Positions 38,566 through 46,835 of a stretch of 64,000 bases of DNA are shown one piece after another; the stretch's first letter is position 1; every line of letters begins with the position of its first letter. The DNA is from Ignavibacteriota bacterium (GTDB lineage: Bacteria; Bacteroidota; Ignavibacteria; UBA10030; UBA6906): NCBI GenBank assembly GCA_016707525.1, contig JADJHP010000002.1, positions 1 to 64,000 on the forward strand. Reading direction: 5' to 3'. The position numbers and the translations under genes are program-made. A model generated the notes under the pieces. The model ran no database searches, had not been told where the DNA came from, and worked only from the letters and a program-made list of their open reading frames with translations.

Positions 38566-39816
38566 GTGGGATACGCCATTTTTATCGCTCATTCAGCAGA
38601 AAGAACGCTGTTCGTGGAAGAACGCTACGCGAAGCTCATCGATTTTCTTACAGATTATATCTATACCGTCAAGATACGCGACGGCGTGGTGGTGGACACC
38701 TATCACGGGCCGGGATGCGTATCGATCACAGGGTACACCTCGGAAGACTACAAGGCCGATCCGAACCTCTGGTATCGGATGGTGCCGCGCGCCGACCGCG
38801 AGAAGGTCCTCGAGCAGGCGCGGTGTGCTCTGGCAGGAGAGCGTGTCAACCCGCTCGAGCACCGCATTGTTCACCGGGACGGATCCACGCGCTGGATCCG
38901 CAACACGATCGTCGTGACCACGGACGGCTCCGGTATGCCGGTGGCCTATGACGGACTCATCAATGACATCACAAGCAAGAAGAAGGCTGAAGCCGAAGAA
39001 GCCATCCGCCAGCAGCAACTCGTGCAGGCGGACAAGATGGTCTCGCTCGGTATCCTGGTCTCCGGCATCGCGCACGAGATCAACAATCCCAATAACTTCA
39101 TTCTGCTCAACGCCCGGCTCTTCGCACGTGTCTGGGCGGACGTGTTGCCGATCCTCGACGAATACCAGGCGAACAACGGCGACTTCAGTGTGGCTGGTAT
39201 GCCCTACAGCGGCGCACGCGACAAGCTGGTGCAATCGCTGCACAACATCGTTCAGGGATCGGAGCGTATCCAGAATATCACGAGGAATCTGACGGAGTAT
39301 GCCCGGCGCGACGGAGGCTCGCGGACCGAGTCCGTGGATATGAACAAGATCGTGGCGATGGCTGTTACCATGACCGATCCGCTCATCCAACGGTCCACAA
39401 CGAACGTTCGCATCGATTATGCGCCGTCGCTTCCCTTGACCACCGGGAACGCGCAGCAATTGGAACAGGTCGTCATCAATCTGATCACCAACGCGTGCCA
39501 GTCGCTCGCCGATACGTCGGGCGAGATCAGGATCAAAACCTACAGCTCCCGGGAGACGGGCGAAGTGGGGGTCGTGGTGAAAGACTCCGGCAGCGGCATC
39601 AAGGAGTCCGACCTGAAGCATATCATGGACCCATTCTTCACCACCAAGCGTGACAAAGGGGGGACGGGGTTGGGACTCTCGGTCTCGTACAACATCGTGA
39701 AAAGTCATGGCGGATCGCTCGTGCTCACGAGCGAACCCAACCGTGGGACCAAGGCCAAGGTCGCGTTGCCGGTCGTGCCGCCACCCGCGCCTGCACGCGA
39801 GCAGGTGGCCCGATGA
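38566..39816 (+). CDS. PAS-domain sensor histidine kinase
   Basis: 416 residues from a GTG at 38566; the true start may be the later GTG within LFVEERYAKL. No transmembrane helix, so cytosolic. A PAS/PAC domain at about 20-140 ends with GLINDITSKKKAEAEE. The kinase core follows: H-box SGIAHEINNPNNFI with the phospho-acceptor His near residue 170, N-box VVINLITNACQSL, G1 VKDSGSGI, F-box DPFFTTK and G2 GGTGLGLSV. This is the NtrB/AtoS-like class that works with sigma-54 regulators. Its stop overlaps the next gene start by ATGA, so kinase and regulator are a cognate pair. A TATCTTTC -7-like sequence lies at 38457-38464 but without a clear upstream element. Confidence 0.9.
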   Translation: MGYAIFIAHSAERTLFVEERYAKLIDFLTDYIYTVKIRDGVVVDTYHGPGCVSITGYTSEDYKADPNLWYRMVPRADREKVLEQARCALAGERVNPLEHRIVHRDGSTRWIRNTIVVTTDGSGMPVAYDGLINDITSKKKAEAEEAIRQQQLVQADKMVSLGILVSGIAHEINNPNNFILLNARLFARVWADVLPILDEYQANNGDFSVAGMPYSGARDKLVQSLHNIVQGSERIQNITRNLTEYARRDGGSRTESVDMNKIVAMAVTMTDPLIQRSTTNVRIDYAPSLPLTTGNAQQLEQVVINLITNACQSLADTSGEIRIKTYSSRETGEVGVVVKDSGSGIKESDLKHIMDPFFTTKRDKGGTGLGLSVSYNIVKSHGGSLVLTSEPNRGTKAKVALPVVPPPAPAREQVAR

Positions 39817-41243
39817 AGACCACCCTGTATCCCCCCGACCCCATCCTCTTTGTCGATGACGAGGAGCAGTTCCTCCTGAGTCTTGAACTGACGATGTCAT
39901 CGAACGGGCTCACCAACATCGAAACATGTAACGATAGCCGGAACGTGTTGGGTCTCCTGGCCGCACGGGTATATTCTCTCGTCGTCCTCGATATCAATAT
40001 GCCCCATGTGTCCGGGAGGGAACTCCTGGCGCGGATCATGGAGACACATCCCGGGACGCAGGTCATCATCATCACCGCGGTCAATGATGTGGAGAATGCG
40101 GTCGGGTGCATGAAGATGGGTGCGTACGATTATGTGCTCAAGCCGGCGGACGATACGAGGTTGGTGGCCGCGATCCGTCATGGACTCGAAGTGGGTCAGG
40201 TCCGGAGCGAGAACGAGATGCTGAAGCAGTCGCTCCTCCGCGACGACATCCAGCGTCCGGAGGTCTTCCGCCGCATCATCACCCATGCGCACAGCGTGCA
40301 GCATCTCTTCAAGTATATCGAAGCGGTCGCCGCGACGAACCTCCCCATCCTGATCACCGGGGAGACCGGTACAGGCAAGGAACTCTTTGCGGAGGCCGTG
40401 CATGCACTGAGCGGCCGGCAGGGGGCGCTGGTCACGGTGAACGCCGCGGGTGTGGATGACACGATGTTCTCGGACACGCTCTTCGGACACCGCAAAGGGG
40501 CATTCACCGGTGCCGACACCGAACGGAAGGGATTGATCGAGCAGGCGGAGAATGGCACACTCTTCCTCGATGAGATCGGGGACCTGAGTCTCGAATCGCA
40601 GGTGAAGTTGTTGCGGCTGCTCCAGGATGGCCAGTACTATCCGCTCGGTTCCGATGTGGCCCGGCTCTCCAATGCACGGATCGTGGTCGCAACGCACCGC
40701 GACATCCATACGATGCAGGCAAGCGAGCGATTCCGGCGGGACCTGTACTACCGGCTGAAATCCCATCACATCGCCATTCCGCCACTGCGGGAGCGCGCGG
40801 GAGATATCCCGTATCTGGTGAACCACTTTGTCGCCACGGCGTCGCGTGAGCTCAAGAAAAAGCCGCCCACCGTTCCGAAAGAACTCTACACGTTGCTGGG
40901 CACCTACCACTTCCCGGGCAACGTGAGAGAGTTGCAGGGCTTGATCGTGGAAGCGGTAAGCCTCCACGGGTCCGGGATCCTTTCGCTCGAATCGATCCGC
41001 AAGCAGATCGACCCGGCGGTGCATGACCCCGGACCGGTTGATGCGTTCGTGCATGCGGAGGGCGACGAGCACCTTGTTGCATTCCCCGGGCGGTTGCCGA
41101 CGCTACGGGAGGCGGAGGAGCGCGTCATACAGGAGGCATTGAAACGGGCGGACAACAATCAATCCATTGCCGCAACGCTCCTGGGGATGAGCAGGCGTGC
41201 ATTGAATAATCGGTTGCGAAGAAAGGCTGCGCCTCCGGACTGA
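39813..41243 (+). CDS. Sigma-54-dependent response regulator, NtrC family
   Basis: 476 residues. Receiver domain 1-125 (LFVDDEEQF, phospho-acceptor Asp in LVVLDINMP, TA in IIITAVND, Lys in DYVLKPAD). The AAA+ activator domain lies at about 145-385, with Walker A GETGTGKE, the sigma-54-contacting GAFTGA loop, Walker B GTLFLDEIG and the arginine finger region FRRDLYYRL. A C-terminal Fis-type helix-turn-helix (ALKRADNNQSIAATLLGMSRRALNNRLRRK) completes the protein. It activates sigma-54 promoters in response to the kinase encoded 4 nt upstream. The first gene downstream, at 41504, has a sigma-54-like promoter and may be its target. Confidence 0.95.
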   Translation: MKTTLYPPDPILFVDDEEQFLLSLELTMSSNGLTNIETCNDSRNVLGLLAARVYSLVVLDINMPHVSGRELLARIMETHPGTQVIIITAVNDVENAVGCMKMGAYDYVLKPADDTRLVAAIRHGLEVGQVRSENEMLKQSLLRDDIQRPEVFRRIITHAHSVQHLFKYIEAVAATNLPILITGETGTGKELFAEAVHALSGRQGALVTVNAAGVDDTMFSDTLFGHRKGAFTGADTERKGLIEQAENGTLFLDEIGDLSLESQVKLLRLLQDGQYYPLGSDVARLSNARIVVATHRDIHTMQASERFRRDLYYRLKSHHIAIPPLRERAGDIPYLVNHFVATASRELKKKPPTVPKELYTLLGTYHFPGNVRELQGLIVEAVSLHGSGILSLESIRKQIDPAVHDPGPVDAFVHAEGDEHLVAFPGRLPTLREAEERVIQEALKRADNNQSIAATLLGMSRRALNNRLRRKAAPPD

Positions 41244-41439
41244 AGGTACCCGGACTCTCCCTGCCACATTTCTACGCGATGCCACGGGCGTGCGCCGGCG
41301 TCAACCGTAGCGAAGAGAGGCGGTTACGCTTCCGGGCACGTGCAGGTGTGACGTTCTGTGGCACCCCTCCGGGACCGGTGATCGCACACGGTCCGGCCTC
41401 TGAACGCCGAACACGCGCATTGTGAAGCATTTCACGTTC

Positions 41440-41455
41440 TGGCATCATTGTTGAA
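41440..41455 (+). promoter_or_regulatory. Sigma-54 promoter candidate
   Basis: TGGCATC, 4 nt, TTGAA: fits the consensus TGGCACG-N4-TTGCW at -24 with correct spacing, but has A in place of the usual C of the -12 GC. It lies 48 nt before the ATG at 41504 and just after the gene for a sigma-54 activator. A small inverted repeat GTGAA-GCAT-TTCAC sits immediately upstream at 41422-41435. Confidence 0.4.
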
Positions 41456-41482
41456 CATGAAGAAGAAGCACAGTTCAACAAT
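41447..41482. repeat. Perfect 10-bp inverted repeat in leader of small exported gene
   Basis: ATTGTTGAAC (41447-41456) and GTTCAACAAT (41473-41482), separated by 16 nt. The left arm overlaps the -12 part of the sigma-54-like promoter. It could be a regulator site or, if transcribed from upstream, a stem-loop in the leader. Confidence 0.6.
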
Positions 41483-41503
41483 CGCTCAGATCGGGAGGGA
41501 ATG

Positions 41504-41951
41504 ATGAGTACGCGCATGCTTCGTGGATGTGTTCTTGTGATCATGGTGGTGTTCGCCGGCAGTGCCGCTCTGGCACAGGAGGGCGCGGCCGGATCGCAGT
41601 CACCGGAAGTGCGCTACGCCGGACAGTTCAACCGGCTGATGAAGAGCATGGATATCGATTCGCACATGGATATCCCCGGGATCGTGGAATCGACGATCTA
41701 CAATCTTGTCCAGTGCAAGAGCGTGTTTCCGGATGCGGAGTACACCCGTTTCGTTCGCTGGCTGGATAAGACCGCAGCGGGCAAGTCCTGATGCGGCAAT
41801 AGCGTACAAGGCGACGCTGGCAAGCATCTATCTCCGGTATGGTTCGCCGATCAACGATCCGTCGGCCTTCGATCCGAATGATCATGAGAAGGCGTTCAAG
41901 ACCATCGCGGAGCAGCTGGCCGCGAAGCTTCTGGCGACGAACGTCGAGTGA
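41504..41951 (+). CDS. Small exported protein of unknown function, one frameshift
   Basis: About 148 residues if one base is removed. ATG at 41504 (a second ATG one codon earlier is too close to the GGAGGG site). Signal peptide 1-24 (ends ALAQE). The mature part is charged and mostly helical, with VRYAGQFNRLMKSMDIDSHMDI and YNLVQCKSVFPDAEYTRFVRWLD. The frame changes near 41787 and continues DAAIAYKATLASIYLRYGSP to KLLATNVE. I do not recognise a family. It lies 260 nt after the sigma-54 regulator, behind the sigma-54-like promoter, and is followed by a perfect terminator-like hairpin at 42000-42027. It is probably a single-gene transcript controlled by the two-component system. Confidence 0.65.
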
Positions 41952-41999
41952 ATGGCCAGCCGTTGAGGGGATGAGGGTGCCACGGGAAGCAGAAGGTGC

Positions 42000-42027
42000 A
42001 GGGCCCGGACGCTATCGTCCGGGCCCT
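42000..42027. terminator. Perfect GC hairpin between convergent genes
   Basis: AGGGCCCGGACG (42000-42011), loop CTAT, CGTCCGGGCCCT (42016-42027): a perfect 12-bp stem. It separates the small exported gene (ends 41951) from the GH2 gene on the other strand (ends 42048). No U-run on either side, but the position fits a bidirectional terminator. Confidence 0.6.
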
Positions 42028-42047
42028 TGCCATGCGTGATGGGTTTG

Positions 42048-45044
42048 TCACTCCACAATGATCTCGTCAATGAACAGCCATGCTTTCCCTCCCGCGGCTT
42101 TGTGCCCTGGCGGACATGTGCCGATGTTCGTCGCGGTAATGCGCACGTAGCGGGCATTCCTGGGGGTGATCTTTGCCGAGAACGTCCGGGTCATGGCACC
42201 CTCTTTCCCCGCGGGCACGTCGTGCAGAACGGTCGCAACGGTGGTGAACGTCGTGCCATCCATAGAGAGCTCATACGTGACCTTCGTCGGGAAGAAGATC
42301 CACGGATCGATGTCCTGCAGATAGTGTGACCCGATGCTGGTGATCTTCGTCCTCTCCCCCAGAGCGATCGTCGCGATGAGATCCGTGCTCTCGCGCCCCT
42401 GCCACATCCCATCTTTGTATTCGTTGGACCCGAGCCTTCCATCGATCAATCCCTCAGGCCCCTGACCGGGAAACCGGCTGTCGATCGGTGTGCCATAGTC
42501 GATCTTCTTCCCGACGCCGTGGTGTTGGATGACGTCCGGTGTGTACGGGGGGACCGATGGACGGAGAGGCGCCGATTCAAGCCGGACCCTTGCATCGGCG
42601 GGTTGAAGGCCATCCGCCGTGGCGTGGACCGTCAGGGTTCCTTCCGTTGTTCCGGTTTGCACGATCACCTGGCATTTGCCGCTGAACAAGCGGCGCTGAT
42701 ATGCTCCCGTCACCATCTTGTCCGGTTCGTGGCTGCTCGGGTCGCCGTTCCCCACACCGATGATCCGGCCTGATCCGGAGACATCGAACCGGATGAGATC
42801 GCCCGCATCTGCCACTTCGCGGCCCTGTGCATCCACTGCCGTGACGTTCACGATGCACACATCCTCACCATCCGCGTGAAGGGATGAACGATCGGGCGTC
42901 AGAACGATGCGGGCGGGTACTCCGGTCGTTTCCACCTTCGTGGTGATCGCTCTTCCATTCCGGACACCCCGTGCCTCCAACGTGCCCGCGGAGTACGGCA
43001 CCTGCCATTCGAGATGGGAGTTCTTCTCCATCTTCTTCACGCCCAGGCTCTTCCCGTTCAGGAACAACTCCACGGTGTCGCAGTTGCTCTGGCACCACAC
43101 ATCAATGACCTTCCCTTCCTGTCCCCGCCAGTTCCAATGGGGATAGAGATGCAGGACGTCCTTGTCCGACCACCATGCCTGGTAATAATAGAAATTGTTC
43201 TTGGGGAAGCCGCACACATCCATGATGCCGAAGTGCGAGTTGATGTTCGGCCAGGTGTACGGTGTGGGCTCGCCACGGTAGTCGAATCCGGTCCATACGA
43301 ACGCACCGGCAAGCCACTCGCGTTCATCGAAGAACTTCCACCAGGACTCCGCCAGCGCTCCCCACGGGACGCGGTTCTTGTCGTAATCGCTCACATAGCC
43401 ACGGACAGTATCGTTCGCATAGATCCCCCGCGTGCTCACGGTGCTTGCCTCCTCGCTGCCGAGGAGGATCTGATCCGGGTGGTCCTTGCGATACAGGTCG
43501 ATGTCGCTGATGTTCATATAATTGAAGCCCCGCACCGGGGCCACGCTGTTGATCCCCTCGAACTTGTTTCCGTTGTTTGCGGCGTACGTCCAGAGCCGGG
43601 AAGGGTCGAGTTGCTTCAGGCGTGCGGCCAGCGCCTGTGCAATGCGCCTGCCGACGTCCGTGTTGTGGATACGATACTCCTCATTCCCGATCGACCAGAT
43701 GATGATCGAGGGATGGTTCCGGTCGCGCAGCACGAGCTTCTCGAACTGCTCCATCAGTTCGGGAGAACTGCCCATCAACCGGTTCTCATCCATCACCAGC
43801 ATCCCGAGCCGGTCGCATGCTTCGAGCAATTCGGGTGTGGGCGGGTTGTGGCTGGAGCGGTACGCGTTGCATCCCATTTCCTTCAGGCGTTCGATGCGGT
43901 AATACTGCAGCCGGTCAGGGAGCGCCGACCCGACACCGGCGTGGTCCTGGTGGCAACACACGCCCTTCAGTTTGACGTGGACGCCGTTCAGGAAGAACCC
44001 CTTGTCCTTGTCGAACAAGATGGTGCGAATGCCGAACGTCGTCACGACGCTGTCCAGCGTCTTCCCCCCGCTGCTGAGGATGGACCGCACGGTGTAGAGG
44101 GTAGGGGATTCGAGTGACCAGAGTCGCGGGTTCGCAACCCGGACCGCCTGGGCAACCTTTTGTTCCAGCAGTGGGGACAATGACACGTTCTTTGTGACCG
44201 TGGTGGCAACGGCCCTACCATTCTCATCGAAGACCGTGGTAAGGAGATCGCACGCCGCTGTTGCGTCCGAGGTGTTGTAGAGCGCTGTTTCCACTGCGAC
44301 GTCCGCGGAGCCTTTCCCGACCTCCGTCGTGACGAAGACGCCATACTGCGGAACATGGACCGCGCCATACTTGAGCATCCAGACATGGCGGTAGATGCCG
44401 GCGCCTTCATAGAACCATCCTTCGCCTTCGGTGGCATCCGCGCGGACCGTGACCACATTGCGCTGTCCGTAGCGCAGGTAGTCCGTGATGTCGAAACTGA
44501 ATTCTTCATAGCCACTGAGGTTCGAGCCAATGTAATGTCCATTCACCCACACCCGGGAATCGCGGAACACGCCGTCGAACTTCAGGACGATCCGTCGCCC
44601 TTCATCGGATGCCGGCACGGAGAACGTGCGACGGTACCATCCGATCGATGTGCGCGGGAACTGGCGGCCGATCGGCTTGTAGCCGTGGCTCATGAGGTTC
44701 TCGTCCTTCACGTTCACTGGTTCCAGTTCCACTGCCCAGTCGTGCGGGAGGTCGAGGACGCGCCACGCGGTGTCATCGAATCCGGGATCTGCCGGCCCGA
44801 AGGAATCGCCTGCCTTGGCGAACGGCGCCCCGGAGCCGTAGCCGAAGTCATCCTCCTTTGATGCCGCGCTGCCGAGGGCGAACTTCCATTCCCTGTCAAA
44901 GAGGAGGCATTCCCGGACCGGTGATGTGGGTGTTCCCTGTGCCTCGATCCGGGCGCCGGGGCGGGCTCCTTCTGCGTGGGCCGCATTCAGGCCAGGGAAC
45001 AGCAACGTGAGGATCGCGGTGAGAGCTGCGATAGATCTCGTCAT
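42048..45044 (-). CDS. GH2 beta-galactosidase-type enzyme with discoidin-like C-terminus
   Basis: 998 residues from the ATG at 45044. Signal peptide 1-24 (ends AAHA). GH2 architecture in order: jelly-roll sugar-binding domain (about 50-230, WYRRTFSVPASDEG, FDGVFRDSRVWVNGHYIG), immunoglobulin-like domain (to 330), TIM barrel with LKGVCCHQDHAGVGSALPD, acid/base Glu in WSIGNEE near residue 452, and nucleophile Glu in LLGSEEAS near residue 530. DUF4982/GH2-C-terminal modules follow (about 620-830) and then an F5/8 type C (discoidin-like) carbohydrate-binding domain (about 860-998). It is a Bacteroidota beta-galactosidase type that acts on oligosaccharides in the periplasm or on the cell surface; exact linkage unknown. 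It has its own promoter and a possible operator in the leader. Confidence 0.92.
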   Translation of the reverse strand: MTRSIAALTAILTLLFPGLNAAHAEGARPGARIEAQGTPTSPVRECLLFDREWKFALGSAASKEDDFGYGSGAPFAKAGDSFGPADPGFDDTAWRVLDLPHDWAVELEPVNVKDENLMSHGYKPIGRQFPRTSIGWYRRTFSVPASDEGRRIVLKFDGVFRDSRVWVNGHYIGSNLSGYEEFSFDITDYLRYGQRNVVTVRADATEGEGWFYEGAGIYRHVWMLKYGAVHVPQYGVFVTTEVGKGSADVAVETALYNTSDATAACDLLTTVFDENGRAVATTVTKNVSLSPLLEQKVAQAVRVANPRLWSLESPTLYTVRSILSSGGKTLDSVVTTFGIRTILFDKDKGFFLNGVHVKLKGVCCHQDHAGVGSALPDRLQYYRIERLKEMGCNAYRSSHNPPTPELLEACDRLGMLVMDENRLMGSSPELMEQFEKLVLRDRNHPSIIIWSIGNEEYRIHNTDVGRRIAQALAARLKQLDPSRLWTYAANNGNKFEGINSVAPVRGFNYMNISDIDLYRKDHPDQILLGSEEASTVSTRGIYANDTVRGYVSDYDKNRVPWGALAESWWKFFDEREWLAGAFVWTGFDYRGEPTPYTWPNINSHFGIMDVCGFPKNNFYYYQAWWSDKDVLHLYPHWNWRGQEGKVIDVWCQSNCDTVELFLNGKSLGVKKMEKNSHLEWQVPYSAGTLEARGVRNGRAITTKVETTGVPARIVLTPDRSSLHADGEDVCIVNVTAVDAQGREVADAGDLIRFDVSGSGRIIGVGNGDPSSHEPDKMVTGAYQRRLFSGKCQVIVQTGTTEGTLTVHATADGLQPADARVRLESAPLRPSVPPYTPDVIQHHGVGKKIDYGTPIDSRFPGQGPEGLIDGRLGSNEYKDGMWQGRESTDLIATIALGERTKITSIGSHYLQDIDPWIFFPTKVTYELSMDGTTFTTVATVLHDVPAGKEGAMTRTFSAKITPRNARYVRITATNIGTCPPGHKAAGGKAWLFIDEIIVE

Positions 45045-45089
45045 GGTCAAACCTTTCTCAATACAGGAAACGGTGGCGGTGTGGTGGGA

Positions 45090-45105
45090 TGACCAACGTT
45101 GGACA
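45090..45105. promoter_or_regulatory. Operator-like palindrome in GH2 leader
   Basis: TGACCAACGTTGGACA: perfect CCAACGTTGG core flanked by matching TG/CA ends. A second TTGGACA half-site follows at 45109-45115, ten bases (one helical turn) from the first at 45099. It sits directly downstream of the promoter-like element at 45119-45150, the normal place for a LacI- or GntR-type repressor site. Confidence 0.5.
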
Positions 45106-45118
45106 GCATTGGACAGGT

Positions 45119-45150
45119 GTAATGTATCACAAACTTTGCGAAAGGACAAT
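45119..45150 (-). promoter_or_regulatory. Promoter-like element of GH2 gene
   Basis: On the minus strand ATTG (45147-45150), 20-nt spacer, TACATTAC (45119-45126); 75 nt before the ATG at 45044. It lies just inside the intergenic side of the upstream membrane gene, whose stop is at 45156. Confidence 0.45.
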
Positions 45151-45155
45151 CCCGG

Positions 45156-46562
45156 TCATGGCAGGGGGTGGGGGGGCGATGAAGGCCGGACGTTCCTGGA
45201 CAGGAGAAGGAACTCTTGATGCTGATAGATCTGCCTCTTCAGGACGACGTTCGCCGGATCTTCCAACAACTGTTCACGGGTGAGTTCGGTCCTGGAGAAT
45301 CGAGGATTTGACAGGAACGGATCCCATAGCATGACACATTCCTGGTGCTCTTCCAGCGACCTGGAATCCAGCCTCGCAAAATGAGAGCCGCCCCACGGTG
45401 GAACATCCAGGACATAGGCGGCGATGTAGTTGTTGCAGAGCAGCACCTGGTCCGGGTATTCAGATCTGAGTTCTCCGGTCAACGCGATCACGATCCGTTC
45501 TTCCCCGGACCATTGCCGGGGATGGGTGGCGATGACACAATTGAGGACGAGCGCGCCCGCGAGCAGTGGCGCCAGTGCCATGCGGAGGCGGGAATGGGGA
45601 AGTCTCTCGAGCGCCTCCGAGAGTCCGTAGGCAGACACGATCCCCAGGAAGGGCCCGGCCACGGCGACATAGCGCAGGTCGCCAATGCTCCCCGACCAAT
45701 GGAACATCTCCGCCCCGGCGAGAGTGTTCACGATGATGCCGATCACCGGTACGGACAGGATCAGTCCGTACTCCGCCATCTTTTTTCCCAGGGCAAGGAA
45801 GACGACGCCGATCGCAAAGAACGTCACCTGGGCAACGCCGAAGATCGTATGCAGATTCTCGAGATAGAAGGTCAGGGATATCCCGTCGACGTATTTCCCC
45901 AGTCCCGAGAAGTGCGACCATTCTCTGAAGAACGTCATCACGTCGCCGGAGATGATCGTGGATGATCCGATCCAGATCACCGGCCCCAGCAGAAGGAGGG
46001 GGAGGATCCTCCACTGTCGCCTCATCAGGTAGATGGAGGACATCAGGACGGCAAAGGCATACATCTCGAACCGGAACAGGAACACGGTGGACGCGATCGC
46101 CAGGCACCATCCGGGTCTCTGTTTGAGGTGGAACCAATACGAGAGGCCGAGCAGGAGTGCGGCGGGGGCCTCCGCCAGACAGGCATACGAAATGTCGAAG
46201 AGGACGGGCTGGAGTCCGGTGAGAAGGACGACCCACTCCGGATGCCGGATGCCCTTCAGCACCGCGATCCTGTACGTGACCAGCAGAAGTACAAGAAAGA
46301 GCGCCAACCCGAAGAACATCGTCGCTGTATGGCCGAGTTGCGCCGGGAGTGCAAAAAGCCAGAGGAGTCCGGGCCGGTGCCACGTCTGCACCGTTACGGG
46401 AAGCACATCGAGGATGAACCGGCTGTAGAGATAGTGCGCGCATTCATCGATAGGATAGAATCCGTCGGACCGTAAGATAGAGAGAGTGCCGATGGTGCCG
46501 ACGATGCCGAGGAACAGCAGGAGAGCGGGGTTGGTGAACCAGTGCCCGGTATGGTGCCGCAC
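45156..46562 (-). CDS. GT-C-type membrane glycosyltransferase
   Basis: 468 residues from a GTG at 46562. About ten transmembrane helices; the first extracytoplasmic loop carries the GT-C acidic pair in FYPIDECAHYLYSRF, followed by the YLY region and TWHRPGLLW. This looks like a polyprenyl-phosphate-sugar-dependent mannosyl/glucosyltransferase (PMT/GT39 or GT22-like). A soluble C-terminal tail contains LLCNNYIAAYVLDVPPWGG and LTREQLLEDPANVVLKR. It is the second such protein in the window (compare 10545) and a third follows at 60056, without close similarity between them by eye. Divergent from TonB receptor 2. Donor and acceptor are unknown. Confidence 0.75.
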   Translation of the reverse strand: MRHHTGHWFTNPALLLFLGIVGTIGTLSILRSDGFYPIDECAHYLYSRFILDVLPVTVQTWHRPGLLWLFALPAQLGHTATMFFGLALFLVLLLVTYRIAVLKGIRHPEWVVLLTGLQPVLFDISYACLAEAPAALLLGLSYWFHLKQRPGWCLAIASTVFLFRFEMYAFAVLMSSIYLMRRQWRILPLLLLGPVIWIGSSTIISGDVMTFFREWSHFSGLGKYVDGISLTFYLENLHTIFGVAQVTFFAIGVVFLALGKKMAEYGLILSVPVIGIIVNTLAGAEMFHWSGSIGDLRYVAVAGPFLGIVSAYGLSEALERLPHSRLRMALAPLLAGALVLNCVIATHPRQWSGEERIVIALTGELRSEYPDQVLLCNNYIAAYVLDVPPWGGSHFARLDSRSLEEHQECVMLWDPFLSNPRFSRTELTREQLLEDPANVVLKRQIYQHQEFLLLSRNVRPSSPPHPLP

Positions 46563-46683
46563 GAGAACCCCCGATCAGAAAGCACAGCGGATGACAGCGA
46601 GGAGCAAGCCTGTGATATTGATAGCGAAAGGGCGGGTCGGATGCAAGGGGTGGCCGCAGACAGGGAACGAGCGAGCAGTTGTA

Positions 46684-46714
46684 TTTGTGATGATTATGCC
46701 GGACATTACTCTGT
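46684..46714 (+). promoter_or_regulatory. Promoter-like element of TonB receptor 2
   Basis: TTTG (46684-46687), 19-nt spacer, TACTCTGT (46707-46714); leader of about 115 nt before the ATG at 46836. The upstream box is a perfect match to the Bacteroidota consensus, the downstream box only partial. Confidence 0.35.
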
Positions 46715-46835
46715 TGCCTCTTGAAAAGCCCACATGTGGTGGTATTCATGGTGGGGGGTCCCCGGTTGTTCCTCCTGACTCCGTGGCAGCGTGACATAGG
46801 TGAGGAGGAGTATCACGTTACAAGGATCGTCTGCG

